A DNA stretch of 64,000 nt, from positions 1-64,000 of the forward strand of contig JAGXHL010000097.1 of assembly GCA_024636215.1 (NCBI GenBank), in the 5' to 3' direction. The DNA is from Deltaproteobacteria bacterium (GTDB taxonomy: Bacteria > Desulfobacterota > Desulfuromonadia > Desulfuromonadales > BM103). The notes under the pieces are model-generated. The model did not search any database and was not told the DNA's origin. It saw only the letters and a list, made by a program, of their open reading frames with translations. The first letter of the stretch is position 1. Every line of letters begins with the position of its first letter. Both the position numbers and the translations under genes were made by a program. Of the stretch, positions 29,919 through 38,589 are shown piece after piece.

Positions 29919-32336
29919 ATGACAGAACTCTCAGAAGACTTCCTGCCTGAATCGGCACGACCAGATAAATATCCTGTCCTGCCTCTAAGGGACATCGTTA
30001 TCTTCCCCCATATGGTTACCCCTTTGTTTGTTGGCCGTCCCCGGTCGATTCAGGCTCTGGAATGGGCCATGGAGCATGAGAAGCTGGTTTTGCTGGTGAC
30101 TCAGAGAGACCCCAAGACTGACGATCCCCTTGCGGACGACATGTTTGAGATGGGAACCCTGGGGCAGGTTGTGCAGATGCTCAAGCTCCCGGATGGGACC
30201 GTCAAGGTTCTGATTGAAGGTAAGGTCAGGGCGCGCCTTCTCGATCTCCATTATACCGAAGAATGTATCTTTAGTTCTTTGCAGGAGTTGCCGGACCAAG
30301 AGATTGACTCGCCTGAGCAGGAAGCCCTGATGCGCAGCGTGAACAACACGTTTGAGTCTTATGCCAACCTCAGCAAGAAGATTCCGGCGGAGATGGTCAC
30401 CTCGATCGCCGGCGTCGAAGAACCCGGTCGCTTTGCCGATACCATTGTTGCGCATTTGACCGTGCAGATTTCGGACAAGCAGGACGTCCTCGAGGAGCTG
30501 GACTCCCTGCAGCGACTGGAAAAGCTGCTGGCACTGATGGAGCGTGAGGTCGAGATCCTGCAGATTGAAAAAAAGATCCGTAATCGTGTTAAAAGCCAGA
30601 TGGAACGCAGCCAGAAAGAATACTATCTGAATGAGCAGATGCGCGCCATTCAGAAAGAACTCGGCGAAAAAGACGAGTTTAAGCAAGAGCTGCGTGAGTT
30701 GGAAGATAAAATTGCCAAAGCGCGCATGTCGAAAGAGGCGACTGAGAAAGCGACGGCGGAACTCCGCAAACTCAAAATGATGTCGCCTATGTCCGCAGAG
30801 GCCACGGTTGTTCGCAATTACATCGACTGGCTGGTAGCACTGCCATGGAAGAAGGGGACCAAGGACCAGATTGATCTGGCCAGGGCGGAAGAGATTCTCG
30901 ATGAGGATCATTACGGTCTCGAAAAGGTTAAGGAACGGATCCTCGAGTATCTGGCGGTACAGGCTCTGGTGAAAAAAATCAAGGGGCCTATCCTTTGCCT
31001 GGTCGGCCCTCCCGGTGTCGGTAAAACGTCACTCGGTCGTTCCGTGGCCCGCGCCATGGGGCGCAAGTTTCTGCGTGTTTCTCTCGGCGGCGTTCGTGAC
31101 GAGGCTGAGATCCGTGGCCATCGCCGTACCTACATTGGCGCTATGCCCGGCAAGGTGATCCAGGGCTTGCGCAAGGTCGGTATGCGAAATCCGGTCTTCC
31201 TCCTCGACGAGGTCGATAAGATGAGTACGGATTTTCGCGGCGACCCCTCCTCGGCCTTGCTGGAGGTACTTGATCCGGAGCAGAACAACACCTTTGCCGA
31301 CCATTTCCTCGACGTTGATTATGACCTCTCTTCCGTGATGTTCATTGCTACGGCCAATACACTGCATGCGATCCCCGGGCCATTACGTGATCGTATGGAA
31401 GTGATCCACGTAGAAGGTTACACCGAAGAAGAGAAGGTCAACATCGCTGAGCGTTACCTGTTGCCCAAGCAGTTGGAAACCCATGGACTCAAGTCCGAAC
31501 AGGTCAAGTTTTCCGAAGCCGCCTTGCTGGAGATTGTGCGTCGCTATACCCGGGAGGCAGGTGTGCGCAATCTCGAACGTGAGATTGCCAATGTCTTTCG
31601 CAAAATTGCCCGACAAGTCGTTAAGGCAGGACAGGCCGGCAAGCGCTTTCAGGTTGGTGAACCGCAGATCAAAAAATACCTTGGTGTGCCCCGTTACAAT
31701 TACGGGGTGCGCGAAGAAGAGCATGGTGTCGGTCTGGTCAATGGTCTTGCCTGGACCGAGGTTGGGGGTGAGTTATTGACCATAGAGGTAACCATCTTGC
31801 CTGGTCAGGGCAAGCTCACAGTGACCGGTAAACTCGGTGATGTTATGAAGGAGTCGGCCCAGGCCGCACTCAGTTATGTCCGCTCCCGTTGGCGTGCTCT
31901 GGGTCTGGAAGAAGACTTCTATAGCTCTATCGATATCCATATTCACGTGCCCGAGGGAGCCATTCCCAAGGATGGGCCTTCTGCCGGTATCACCATGGCG
32001 GCGGCTCTTGCTTCAGCCTTGACCGGTTTGCCGGTCGATCAGGATCTGGCCATGACGGGTGAAATCACCCTGCGTGGTCGTGTTCTGCCTATCGGCGGTT
32101 TGAAAGAGAAACTGTTGGCGGCAAAGCGTGCCGGGATCCACCGCATTCTGATTCCTCAGGAGAATGAAAAAAATCTGCAAGATGTGCCGATGACGATTCG
32201 CCGTGCTTTGCAGATAATCCCGGTCGCGCACATGGATAAGGTCCTTGACGAAGCGATTTTGGGAAGCTTTTCAGTTTCCTCTGCGGCGGACAATGGCGAA
32301 TACTCGTTAGAGCCTGAAAAATCGGTGCATCATTGA
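29919..32336 (+). CDS. lon: ATP-dependent Lon protease
   Basis: 805 residues, usual size for LonA: N-terminal substrate-binding domain ([20 protein letters not shown], about 20-39), coiled-coil region, AAA+ domain with Walker A GPPGVGKT (363-370) and the Ser-Lys protease domain with PKDGPSAG (catalytic Ser688). It degrades misfolded and certain regulatory proteins. It lies 42 bases after clpX on the same strand. No obvious heat-shock promoter was found in front of it. Confidence 0.98.
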   Translation: MTELSEDFLPESARPDKYPVLPLRDIVIFPHMVTPLFVGRPRSIQALEWAMEHEKLVLLVTQRDPKTDDPLADDMFEMGTLGQVVQMLKLPDGTVKVLIEGKVRARLLDLHYTEECIFSSLQELPDQEIDSPEQEALMRSVNNTFESYANLSKKIPAEMVTSIAGVEEPGRFADTIVAHLTVQISDKQDVLEELDSLQRLEKLLALMEREVEILQIEKKIRNRVKSQMERSQKEYYLNEQMRAIQKELGEKDEFKQELRELEDKIAKARMSKEATEKATAELRKLKMMSPMSAEATVVRNYIDWLVALPWKKGTKDQIDLARAEEILDEDHYGLEKVKERILEYLAVQALVKKIKGPILCLVGPPGVGKTSLGRSVARAMGRKFLRVSLGGVRDEAEIRGHRRTYIGAMPGKVIQGLRKVGMRNPVFLLDEVDKMSTDFRGDPSSALLEVLDPEQNNTFADHFLDVDYDLSSVMFIATANTLHAIPGPLRDRMEVIHVEGYTEEEKVNIAERYLLPKQLETHGLKSEQVKFSEAALLEIVRRYTREAGVRNLEREIANVFRKIARQVVKAGQAGKRFQVGEPQIKKYLGVPRYNYGVREEEHGVGLVNGLAWTEVGGELLTIEVTILPGQGKLTVTGKLGDVMKESAQAALSYVRSRWRALGLEEDFYSSIDIHIHVPEGAIPKDGPSAGITMAAALASALTGLPVDQDLAMTGEITLRGRVLPIGGLKEKLLAAKRAGIHRILIPQENEKNLQDVPMTIRRALQIIPVAHMDKVLDEAILGSFSVSSAADNGEYSLEPEKSVHH

Positions 32337-32356
32337 CCGCATTGACCAATTATTGC

Positions 32357-32386
32357 TTGACTAGATTTTGGAGCGTCTGATATAAA
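32357..32386 (+). promoter_or_regulatory. Probable sigma-70 promoter of the HU gene
   Basis: TTGACT (32357-32362), 18 bases, TATAAA (32381-32386) with a TG just before the -10. It lies 53 bases before the HU start. Confidence 0.7.
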
Positions 32387-32438
32387 GAACTCCGTTTTCA
32401 GCAGGGCTTAATCATTCTTTTACTCGTGGAGGTATGTT

Positions 32439-32711
32439 GTGACTAAGGCTGATCTTGTTAATTCAATTGCAGAGAAGGCAGGACTGAGCAAAGCCGATGC
32501 AGAGAAGGCACTCAAGGCATTTACGGATGCTGTTACTGATGCTCTGAAGGCTGGTGAGAAGGTCTCTTTGGTTGGTTTCGGTACTTTCAGCGTGGGCGAC
32601 CGTGCTGCACGTACTGGCCAGAACCCCCAGACTGGTGCGAAGATTGAAATTCCTGCAGCCAAGGTGCCCAAGTTCAAGGCTGGCAAGGCATTGAAAGATT
32701 CCATCAACTAA
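32439..32711 (+). CDS. hup: HU family DNA-binding protein
   Basis: 90 residues beginning with GTG at 32439; GGAGG at 32428-32432 fixes this start. Typical HU/IHF sequence: [17 protein letters not shown] at the N-terminus, GFGTFSV (about 47-53) and a DNA-binding beta-arm with RTGQNPQTG (about 58-66). HU bends DNA non-specifically and compacts the nucleoid. It has its own promoter and a possible terminator hairpin downstream. Confidence 0.97.
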   Translation: MTKADLVNSIAEKAGLSKADAEKALKAFTDAVTDALKAGEKVSLVGFGTFSVGDRAARTGQNPQTGAKIEIPAAKVPKFKAGKALKDSIN

Positions 32712-32764
32712 ATGTTAAAGACATGATTGTTCCGGGTTCTGCCCGGATCAATTATGGAGAAGTT

Positions 32765-32817
32765 GAAAATAGGAAACGTTAAAGATAGGTTTTCCCTTGA
32801 ATGCGTTTCCTATTTTC
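32765..32817 (+). terminator. Perfect 14-bp inverted repeat after the HU gene
   Basis: GAAAATAGGAAACG and its exact complement are separated by 25 bases. The 3' arm includes TTTTC. It probably ends HU transcription before tRNA-Asp, although the weak T-run leaves other roles open. Confidence 0.5.
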
Positions 32818-32828
32818 TGTCTCTATGC

Positions 32829-32905
32829 GGGGCTGTAGTAGAGTCGGTTACAACATCGGCCTGTCACGCCGGAGGTCGCGGGTTCGAGTCCCGTCAGCCC
32901 CGCCA
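32829..32905 (+). tRNA. tRNA-Asp (anticodon GTC)
   Basis: 77 bases with encoded CCA. Acceptor GGGGCTG/CAGCCCC; anticodon loop CTGTCAC; T arm GCGGG TTCGAGT CCCGT. The D stem GTAG/CAAC has an internal A-A mismatch (12-23), which is slightly unusual. Confidence 0.95.
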
Positions 32906-32913
32906 TTTTAATC

Positions 32914-32947
32914 GAGGCGATCCCTGTTGAGGGGGTCGCCTCTTTTT
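32914..32947 (+). terminator. Rho-independent terminator after tRNA-Asp
   Basis: GAGGCGA and TCGCCTC arms with an inner CCC/GGG extension, followed by TTTTT. It starts 9 bases after the tRNA. Confidence 0.9.
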
Positions 32948-32964
32948 ATGGCGCTGTCGCCGCG

Positions 32965-32993
32965 TTGACTTTACTGAGGTTTTTTAATATATT
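32965..32993 (+). promoter_or_regulatory. Probable sigma-70 promoter of the cytochrome cluster
   Basis: TTGACT (32965-32970), 17 bases, TATATT (32988-32993), 79 bases before the first gene of the cluster. Near-consensus spacing and sequence. Confidence 0.7.
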
Positions 32994-33071
32994 CCGAAGT
33001 TGGCAATTGATTCGTATAATTAAAGCTATCTGTACCCATTTGCTCTGGGTTAAGTATGAAGGAGAACTCTT

Positions 33072-34040
33072 TTGATTTTTTTTCAGCGTCGGATCGTTTC
33101 TGTAGTGCTTGTGTTGATGTTTGCATGCTCGACGACTGGCTTTACTGCTGAGCAACTAGAGGCAAGGTCTGTTGTTGTGGCTAGAGTTGGTAACATAATG
33201 ATAACGCAAGAGGATATTGAGCGTCGCATGCAAAACCTTATGCCGATGCAGTTAAGCTTTCATGGCAATGTCAGTGAAGATAAGTTGTCAGAAATAGAAC
33301 AGTCCGCTCTGGATGAGTTGATAGTTCGAGCTTATAAAATCCAGTATGCAATTGACGAAGAGATTTCAATAGACTCAGAATCGTTTGAAACACAATGGCA
33401 AAAACAACTAAGCAAAAATTCAAAGTTATCAAATCCAGACTGGGCGTCTGAAGCTAGCAAGTTCAGGGCAGACTACTATCTAAGCGCACTTGCTCGTGAG
33501 GCTGAGACTGTCGCTATCGATGAAAGGGTTAATGTTTCTGATAATGAAGTGAGGGATTACTATCTTGAGCGTAAAGCTTCGTTTTTCCGTCCCAAGTTGT
33601 ACACTGTCAGCCATGTCTTTATTAAGGTGGACCCTTCCTCCAATAAGGAAGAATTGGAAGTGAAGCGTTTGAAAGCAGAAGGTATATACAAAAGAGCAAT
33701 TTCTGGTGAGGACTTCTATAACCTTGCATACTATGAATCGGATGATCGAAGTAAGTATGTTGGTGGTAGTCTAGGCTCCTTCCACGCGGGTCAAACAATC
33801 TCAGAATTTGACGCGGTCATTAATGAAATGCAGCCAGGAGAAATAGTAGGCCCTCTGCGCACGCGTTTCGGCTTCCATATAGTCAGGCTTGATGATGTTT
33901 CTGAAGAGCGTCAGCTTGAATTCGAAGAAGTCTCTGCCCAAATTCGTTCACGACTTAAAGCGACTAAACGAGATGAGATCTACAACGCATGGCTTACTAC
34001 AATGAAGGTGAAGTATCCGATTGAGTATTTCAACAAGTGA
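33072..34040 (+). CDS. PpiC-type (parvulin) peptidyl-prolyl isomerase, exported
   Basis: 322 residues starting with TTG at 33072, fixed by AAGGAG eight to nine bases upstream. N-terminal signal sequence (about 1-25, possibly a lipoprotein at Cys19), a SurA-like helical chaperone region (about 30-175) and a parvulin domain (YTVSHVFIKV, about 179-188; GGSLGSFHAGQ; GPLRTRFGFHIVRL). It should help fold exported proteins in the periplasm. It heads a cluster with an NHL protein and two multiheme cytochromes; parvulin and NHL genes are recurrent neighbours of nanowire cytochromes in Geobacter relatives. Base composition is AT-richer than the flanks. Confidence 0.86.
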   Translation: MIFFQRRIVSVVLVLMFACSTTGFTAEQLEARSVVVARVGNIMITQEDIERRMQNLMPMQLSFHGNVSEDKLSEIEQSALDELIVRAYKIQYAIDEEISIDSESFETQWQKQLSKNSKLSNPDWASEASKFRADYYLSALAREAETVAIDERVNVSDNEVRDYYLERKASFFRPKLYTVSHVFIKVDPSSNKEELEVKRLKAEGIYKRAISGEDFYNLAYYESDDRSKYVGGSLGSFHAGQTISEFDAVINEMQPGEIVGPLRTRFGFHIVRLDDVSEERQLEFEEVSAQIRSRLKATKRDEIYNAWLTTMKVKYPIEYFNK

Positions 34041-35107
34041 TGAGGATCAGGGTGTTTAATCTGCTGTCTTTTTTCATGCTCTTGTTGGTTCTGCTCCTCA
34101 GTACTGGTTGTTCAGGGCCGGTCACGCACACCACCTCTTGGCAGGATGAATCGATCGATCTTGTGTGGCCAGAAGCTCCAGATGTCCCGCGGATTCGATA
34201 TCTTCGTGACTTGAGTGGCCCAGGGGGCTTTTTAGAAAAACGTCAGAGCACGAGCCTTTTTCGCTGGATGTTTGGCGAACAAGAATTTGAACTTCCTCTC
34301 CTTAGCCCTTTTGCGGTAGCTGTTAGCAATTCTGGGACTGTTTGGATCGCTGATAATGGTGCACGTAGTCTCCACCGATTGGATGTGGGGCTCGGTAAAT
34401 CAGAAGTTTTTCGCGAAATTGCTGGAATTCTCCTGGGGGCACCAAGTGGGGTTGCCGTCGATGACGTTAGAAAAAGGGTTTTTCTTTCTGATTCTAGGCA
34501 ATCACGTGTATTCGTCCTTAATTCTAAAGGTGAGTATATTGATAGTTGGGGACCAAAGGGAGGTTTTAAACGTCCTGCTGGATTGGCGCTTGATGCTGCT
34601 GGAAGGTTGCTCGTTGCGGATGCTGTATCGGGTGTTGTTTACGTGTTTAGTTCAGACGGAAACGTTGTTACTGAGATTCGAAGCAAGCTTAATCAAAATG
34701 GTTTTTTTTCTCGACCACTTAATGTTGCCGTTGGGCCGAAGGGCGAGGTGTTGATCCTTGACGCATTGTCTTTTCGCGTAGAAGTACAAGATGCTCACGG
34801 GAACCTGTTGTCCACTTTAGGCAGCCTAGGTGATGCCGCTGGCTTTTTGGCGCGACCGAAGGGGCTTGCCGTTGATAGTCGTGGACATGTTTTCATATCT
34901 GATTCGGCATTTGACAATATACAGGTGTTCGATTTGGCGGGGAACCTGTTGATGTTTTTCGGGGAGGCAGGTTCCGGGGCCGGTCAGTTTAATCTGCCAG
35001 CCGGTCTTTACGTTGATTCTTCTGATCGTTTGTTCGTCGCAGACTCCTATAACCACCGCATTCAGGTGTTTCAGTTGCTTGAAAATGCCCCATTGGACGT
35101 GAATTGA
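34040..35107 (+). CDS. NHL-repeat beta-propeller lipoprotein
   Basis: 355 residues from ATG 34040 (an in-frame GTG lies one codon earlier); the start overlaps the stop of the isomerase gene. Signal peptide with a lipobox-like STGC (Cys about 24), followed by six NHL repeats (SPFAVAVSNSGTVWIADNG, PSGVAVD, PAGLALDAAGRLLVADA, PKGLAVDSRGHVFISDS, PAGLYVDSSDRLFVADSYNHRIQVF). Such propellers bind partners. In Geobacter-type cytochrome clusters an NHL protein is thought to assist export or assembly of extracellular cytochromes. No enzymatic residues seen. Confidence 0.86.
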   Translation: MRIRVFNLLSFFMLLLVLLLSTGCSGPVTHTTSWQDESIDLVWPEAPDVPRIRYLRDLSGPGGFLEKRQSTSLFRWMFGEQEFELPLLSPFAVAVSNSGTVWIADNGARSLHRLDVGLGKSEVFREIAGILLGAPSGVAVDDVRKRVFLSDSRQSRVFVLNSKGEYIDSWGPKGGFKRPAGLALDAAGRLLVADAVSGVVYVFSSDGNVVTEIRSKLNQNGFFSRPLNVAVGPKGEVLILDALSFRVEVQDAHGNLLSTLGSLGDAAGFLARPKGLAVDSRGHVFISDSAFDNIQVFDLAGNLLMFFGEAGSGAGQFNLPAGLYVDSSDRLFVADSYNHRIQVFQLLENAPLDVN

Positions 35108-35214
35108 GTGTTAACTTCATGTCAGATGGCTTGTTTATTGCAATAGTTCAGGGTTCCGTACTGTTTTTACTTGTCTTGCATTAATTTATATTTCAATAGG
35201 TGTATCGATTGATC

Positions 35215-36012
35215 ATGTTACGAGTTAAAATTTATTTTGTCGGTTTTTTTCTTTGGTTTTTCAGTGTAGTTTTGTTGCCAGCCGTGAGTTTCGCTGTGCC
35301 TCTTACTGATACCTCTAACCCACATAATATGTCGAGTAGTGCAACTCACAGCAGTCCCAAGGCACAGCCTGTTGCCGGTGGAGGTACCGATCAAATTTGT
35401 GTTTTTTGCCATACCCCTCATTCAGCAACGCCCGCTTCAACATTATGGAGCCGGCCAGATCCCAGCACAGCTTCTTTCCCACTTTATGCAAACGATCTGG
35501 TTATTAAAGGGCAGTTAGGGGCTCCGGCTGGTGCCCAGAATCGCAGTCAATATAAAGATGATGGCAGTGTTGCCTACCCTAACGGTGCCTCGCGTATGTG
35601 TCTTTCCTGCCACGATGGGGTAACAGCTATTGGTATCCTTCAGGACAATACTTCTATCGCTATGGTTGGTGGTCAAAATCTTGTCACAGGGCAGGCTGTT
35701 ATTGATCTTTCAAGCTCACATCCTATTTCTTTTGTTTATGACAATGCTGTGCTTGCAGATATCGTGTCCGTGAGAGGGGCCACGTATCAGTTGCCATCAT
35801 TGGCTGATGATATTGATACACCGCTTGATGGAAACGACAGGATGCAGTGTACCACTTGTCATGACCCGCATGAGGATACACGCGCAGAGACTGCTCCTGA
35901 AAATTTACCTTTCTGGCGCAATACTGTTATTGTTGGTACGACCCTTTATGATGATGTCTGTAACTCATGCCATGTGGGAGCAACGCCTGGAACTCCACCT
36001 CACCTCCCGTAA
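35215..36012 (+). CDS. Tetraheme c-type cytochrome, OmcE-like
   Basis: 265 residues from the ATG at 35215 (in-frame GTG 35200 and TTG 35209 are alternatives; AGGTG at 35198 suits the TTG). Signal peptide ending near VSFA. Four CXXCH heme sites: CVFCHTPH, CLSCH, CTTCHDPH and CNSCH, plus extra His (SSHPISF) that can serve as second axial ligands. Four hemes, size, the CVFCHTPH start and the isomerase/NHL neighbours fit the OmcE family, whose members polymerise into extracellular heme filaments. Filament formation is inference. Secreted, last residues are Gly/Pro-rich. Confidence 0.85.
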   Translation: MLRVKIYFVGFFLWFFSVVLLPAVSFAVPLTDTSNPHNMSSSATHSSPKAQPVAGGGTDQICVFCHTPHSATPASTLWSRPDPSTASFPLYANDLVIKGQLGAPAGAQNRSQYKDDGSVAYPNGASRMCLSCHDGVTAIGILQDNTSIAMVGGQNLVTGQAVIDLSSSHPISFVYDNAVLADIVSVRGATYQLPSLADDIDTPLDGNDRMQCTTCHDPHEDTRAETAPENLPFWRNTVIVGTTLYDDVCNSCHVGATPGTPPHLP

Positions 36013-36026
36013 GGATACGAGAGATT

Positions 36027-37145
36027 ATGAATAGCAGTCTTTCGCACAGGTCATTGAAGCTCCTTCTGTTTATTGCGGCATTCCTTTTGATTTCATCTTT
36101 CTCCGTGTTAGCGAGACAAGAGGGTTTACTCAGCGGAAGCCACGGTAATGCTTCTGTGATGGCAAAGAGTTGTCGTGCATGCCATCGTGGAATGACTATG
36201 GCGTTGAGTGGTGAGGAGAGTGCCTGTTTGTCATGTCATGGGGACGCCATTGCCAGGCAAAGCATGATTCAGAATGGTTACTTGAGTCTTGATGGAGGAG
36301 GTTCTCTTTATGATGTGGCAAGTGACTTACGTAAACCTTACAACCACCCAGTATTGACCATTCAGGGTGTGCATAGACAACAAGAACGCTTGCCTGAAGA
36401 GGTTGCTAATGCCGCGCGCCATTCAGAATGCGTGGATTGTCACGATCCGCATCTCTCTGAAAAAAACAACCCTTTTCGTGGCTTGAAAGGGCGTCGCGTT
36501 GGCAATCTGATCACTGATATCGAAAACGAATACGAGTTGTGTTATCGCTGTCATTCTGAAAGTGCGAATATGCCAGGAGGGTTTTCTGACAAACATGGGG
36601 AATTTAAAGCTAGTAACCCATCTTTTCATCCAGTCGAGGAGGAAGGGAAAAACACAAACGTCGTCAGTCTTAAAGATCCTTATGTCGCGCAAAAAGAAAA
36701 GCCAAACCAGGTTTCGCGGATAAGTTGTAGTGATTGTCACGGAAGCGACGATCCTAATGGTGCTAAAGGCCCCCATGGCTCGAATAATAAAGGGCTTTTA
36801 TCTCTGAACTACCAGCAGGAAGATGGTAGCTTGGAGAGTGAGCAGGCTTATTCCCTTTGCTATAAATGCCATTCGCGTGCAAGTATTTTGTCTGATGAAA
36901 GTTTTGCGTATCATTCTCTGCATATTCAAGGCCGGATGGGGAGCTTGGGTGGAGGGACTTCATGTTTTACTTGCCACGATGCCCACGGCAGCAGCCAGTA
37001 TCCGCACCTGATCAAATTTAACCAGGATGTTGTCTTTGAAAACGCCCTTGGCGATCTAAACTACAAGGCTCAAGGCTTTACGGCCCGGCATGGCTCTTGC
37101 TCTCTGAACTGCCATGGGGTTGAGCATGTGGATCAAGAGTATTGA
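36027..37145 (+). CDS. Octaheme c-type cytochrome with one CX3CH site
   Basis: 372 residues from the ATG at 36027, 14 bases after the tetraheme gene; an open frame extends upstream but the signal peptide (about 1-29, ending VLA) begins here. Seven CXXCH motifs (CRACH, CLSCH, CVDCH, CYRCH, CSDCH, CYKCH, CFTCH) and a C-terminal CSLNCH, a CX3CH-type heme site. Many spaced His residues can supply bis-His ligation. It probably passes electrons between periplasm and the tetraheme partner. No membrane anchor is seen. Closest family unknown to me beyond deltaproteobacterial multiheme cytochromes. Confidence 0.86.
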   Translation: MNSSLSHRSLKLLLFIAAFLLISSFSVLARQEGLLSGSHGNASVMAKSCRACHRGMTMALSGEESACLSCHGDAIARQSMIQNGYLSLDGGGSLYDVASDLRKPYNHPVLTIQGVHRQQERLPEEVANAARHSECVDCHDPHLSEKNNPFRGLKGRRVGNLITDIENEYELCYRCHSESANMPGGFSDKHGEFKASNPSFHPVEEEGKNTNVVSLKDPYVAQKEKPNQVSRISCSDCHGSDDPNGAKGPHGSNNKGLLSLNYQQEDGSLESEQAYSLCYKCHSRASILSDESFAYHSLHIQGRMGSLGGGTSCFTCHDAHGSSQYPHLIKFNQDVVFENALGDLNYKAQGFTARHGSCSLNCHGVEHVDQEY

Positions 37146-37172
37146 TGGCGGCAAATTTGTCCCGATGTCGAG

Positions 37173-37198
37173 TGGCCGGTTTTTTACCGGCCATTTTT
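37173..37198 (+). terminator. Rho-independent terminator after the cytochrome cluster
   Basis: TGGCCGGT and ACCGGCCA arms with a T-rich loop, followed by TTTTTCTTTTC, 27 bases after the octaheme gene. It separates the cluster from the secretion operon. Confidence 0.92.
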
Positions 37199-37269
37199 CT
37201 TTTCAGTCACCGTAACTTAAGGTGATTTTCATTCAAATTTTTAAAGGGATGTGTTAAATTTCAAGGCTG

Positions 37270-38475
37270 ATGTCAACCTATCGCTGTAAAATAGGAACCT
37301 CTGATGGCCGGGTCCTCGAGAAGGAGTTCGAGGCGGAAAGTCGTGCGGATCTTCAGGCGAATCTCGAGGAGCAGGGCTTTTTCGTCTTCAAAATCCGCAA
37401 GTCTTCTCTGCAATGGCTGCGCAGAAGTGCTGGTGGCGGGGGCTTAAGCGGCCGTCGTTTCCTTGGTTTAAACCAGGAAATGCTGGTCCTGATCCGCTCA
37501 GGTTTGCCGATTCTGCAGGTCCTCGACACGCTGGTTGATCGCATGGAGCCCGGGGGGCTTCTCAACACCCTGCAGGATATTCGTAGCGACGTCAAAGGCG
37601 GCAACTCTTTGTCTGACGCCTTCGAACGTTTCCCGAAAATGTTCCCTCAACTCTATGTTGCTTCGTTACGAGCCGGGGAACAGTCGGGCGATTTGCCGGT
37701 TACCCTGGCGCGTTATATCGAATATCAGAAACGTGTCGAGGCGATCAAGGCCAAGGTTCGCAGTGCGACTTTTTATCCGATCCTGTTGGGGATTGCGGTG
37801 ACAGTCGTCCTGGCGTTTCTTATGTTGTACGTGATCCCGAGCTTCACCCAGGTCTATGCTGATGCAAACGTGCAATTGCCTCTTCTGACCCGATTGGTCA
37901 TCGCCCTGGCCAATGGCATGGTTTCAGGTCTGCCGGTCTGGCTGCCGGCTCTGTTGGTTGCCCTCTTTCTGGCAAGAGCTTATGTGCATACCGATAGCGG
38001 GGCCCTCCAGGCCGATCGTATCAAGCTGAAATTGCCCTTTTTCGGTGAGCTGTTGAATGAATATGCTCTTTCGACATTCTGTCGAACCTTCGCGACAACG
38101 CTTGCCAGCGGCATTCCGATTGTTCAGGCGATGCAGATGTCACGTGCGACCTTGAATAATCGCGTCCTTGAAACACGCCTCTCCGCGGCGATCAATCGCA
38201 TCCACGAGGGCTCAAGGATTTCTGAAGCCCTTGAACAGACAGGCAGTTTTCCAATTATTGCCTTACGCATGATCGGTGTAGGTGAGACCAGTGGCTCGCT
38301 CGTGGATATGCTTACGGATGTCTCCGAATATTATGAGGACGAAGTCGAGCGGCGTCTCGACCGCCTGACGACCATGGTCGAACCTTTGATGATGATGACC
38401 ATGGGGCTCTTGATCGGCGGGATTGTGGTTGCCATGTACATCCCGATTTTCCAACTGGCAGGTACAGTAAACTAG
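37270..38475 (+). CDS. gspF: Type II secretion / type IV pilus inner-membrane platform protein (GspF/PilC)
   Basis: 401 residues with two T2SSF domains (about 66-190 and 268-390), each preceded by cytoplasmic segments, and three membrane helices (about 172-195, 215-238, 371-396). The FxxxLxxLxxSGxPIxxxL-type motifs (NQEMLVLIRSGLPILQVLD; TFATTLASGIPIVQAM) are clear. This protein couples the assembly ATPase to pseudopilin addition. First gene of a nine-gene operon. Confidence 0.94.
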   Translation: MSTYRCKIGTSDGRVLEKEFEAESRADLQANLEEQGFFVFKIRKSSLQWLRRSAGGGGLSGRRFLGLNQEMLVLIRSGLPILQVLDTLVDRMEPGGLLNTLQDIRSDVKGGNSLSDAFERFPKMFPQLYVASLRAGEQSGDLPVTLARYIEYQKRVEAIKAKVRSATFYPILLGIAVTVVLAFLMLYVIPSFTQVYADANVQLPLLTRLVIALANGMVSGLPVWLPALLVALFLARAYVHTDSGALQADRIKLKLPFFGELLNEYALSTFCRTFATTLASGIPIVQAMQMSRATLNNRVLETRLSAAINRIHEGSRISEALEQTGSFPIIALRMIGVGETSGSLVDMLTDVSEYYEDEVERRLDRLTTMVEPLMMMTMGLLIGGIVVAMYIPIFQLAGTVN

Positions 38476-38589
38476 TGGCCTGTTATCTAATTCAAGTGAG
38501 TGTAACGTCACAGATGGTCGTTTATCGCCTTGCACTGCTTGGCTCTGAAGACAACATTTGACGCATGACAGGACACCAGGACTTTGAAT

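Noticed and set aside
32994..33071. c-di-GMP (GEMM) riboswitch before the cytochrome cluster, as is common in Geobacter
   Set aside because: The conserved GEMM core segments are absent and the leader is too short.
32829..37198. tRNA-Asp as attachment site of an integrated island
   Set aside because: No direct repeat of the tRNA 3' end was found near 37200 and there is no integrase; base composition alone does not prove insertion.
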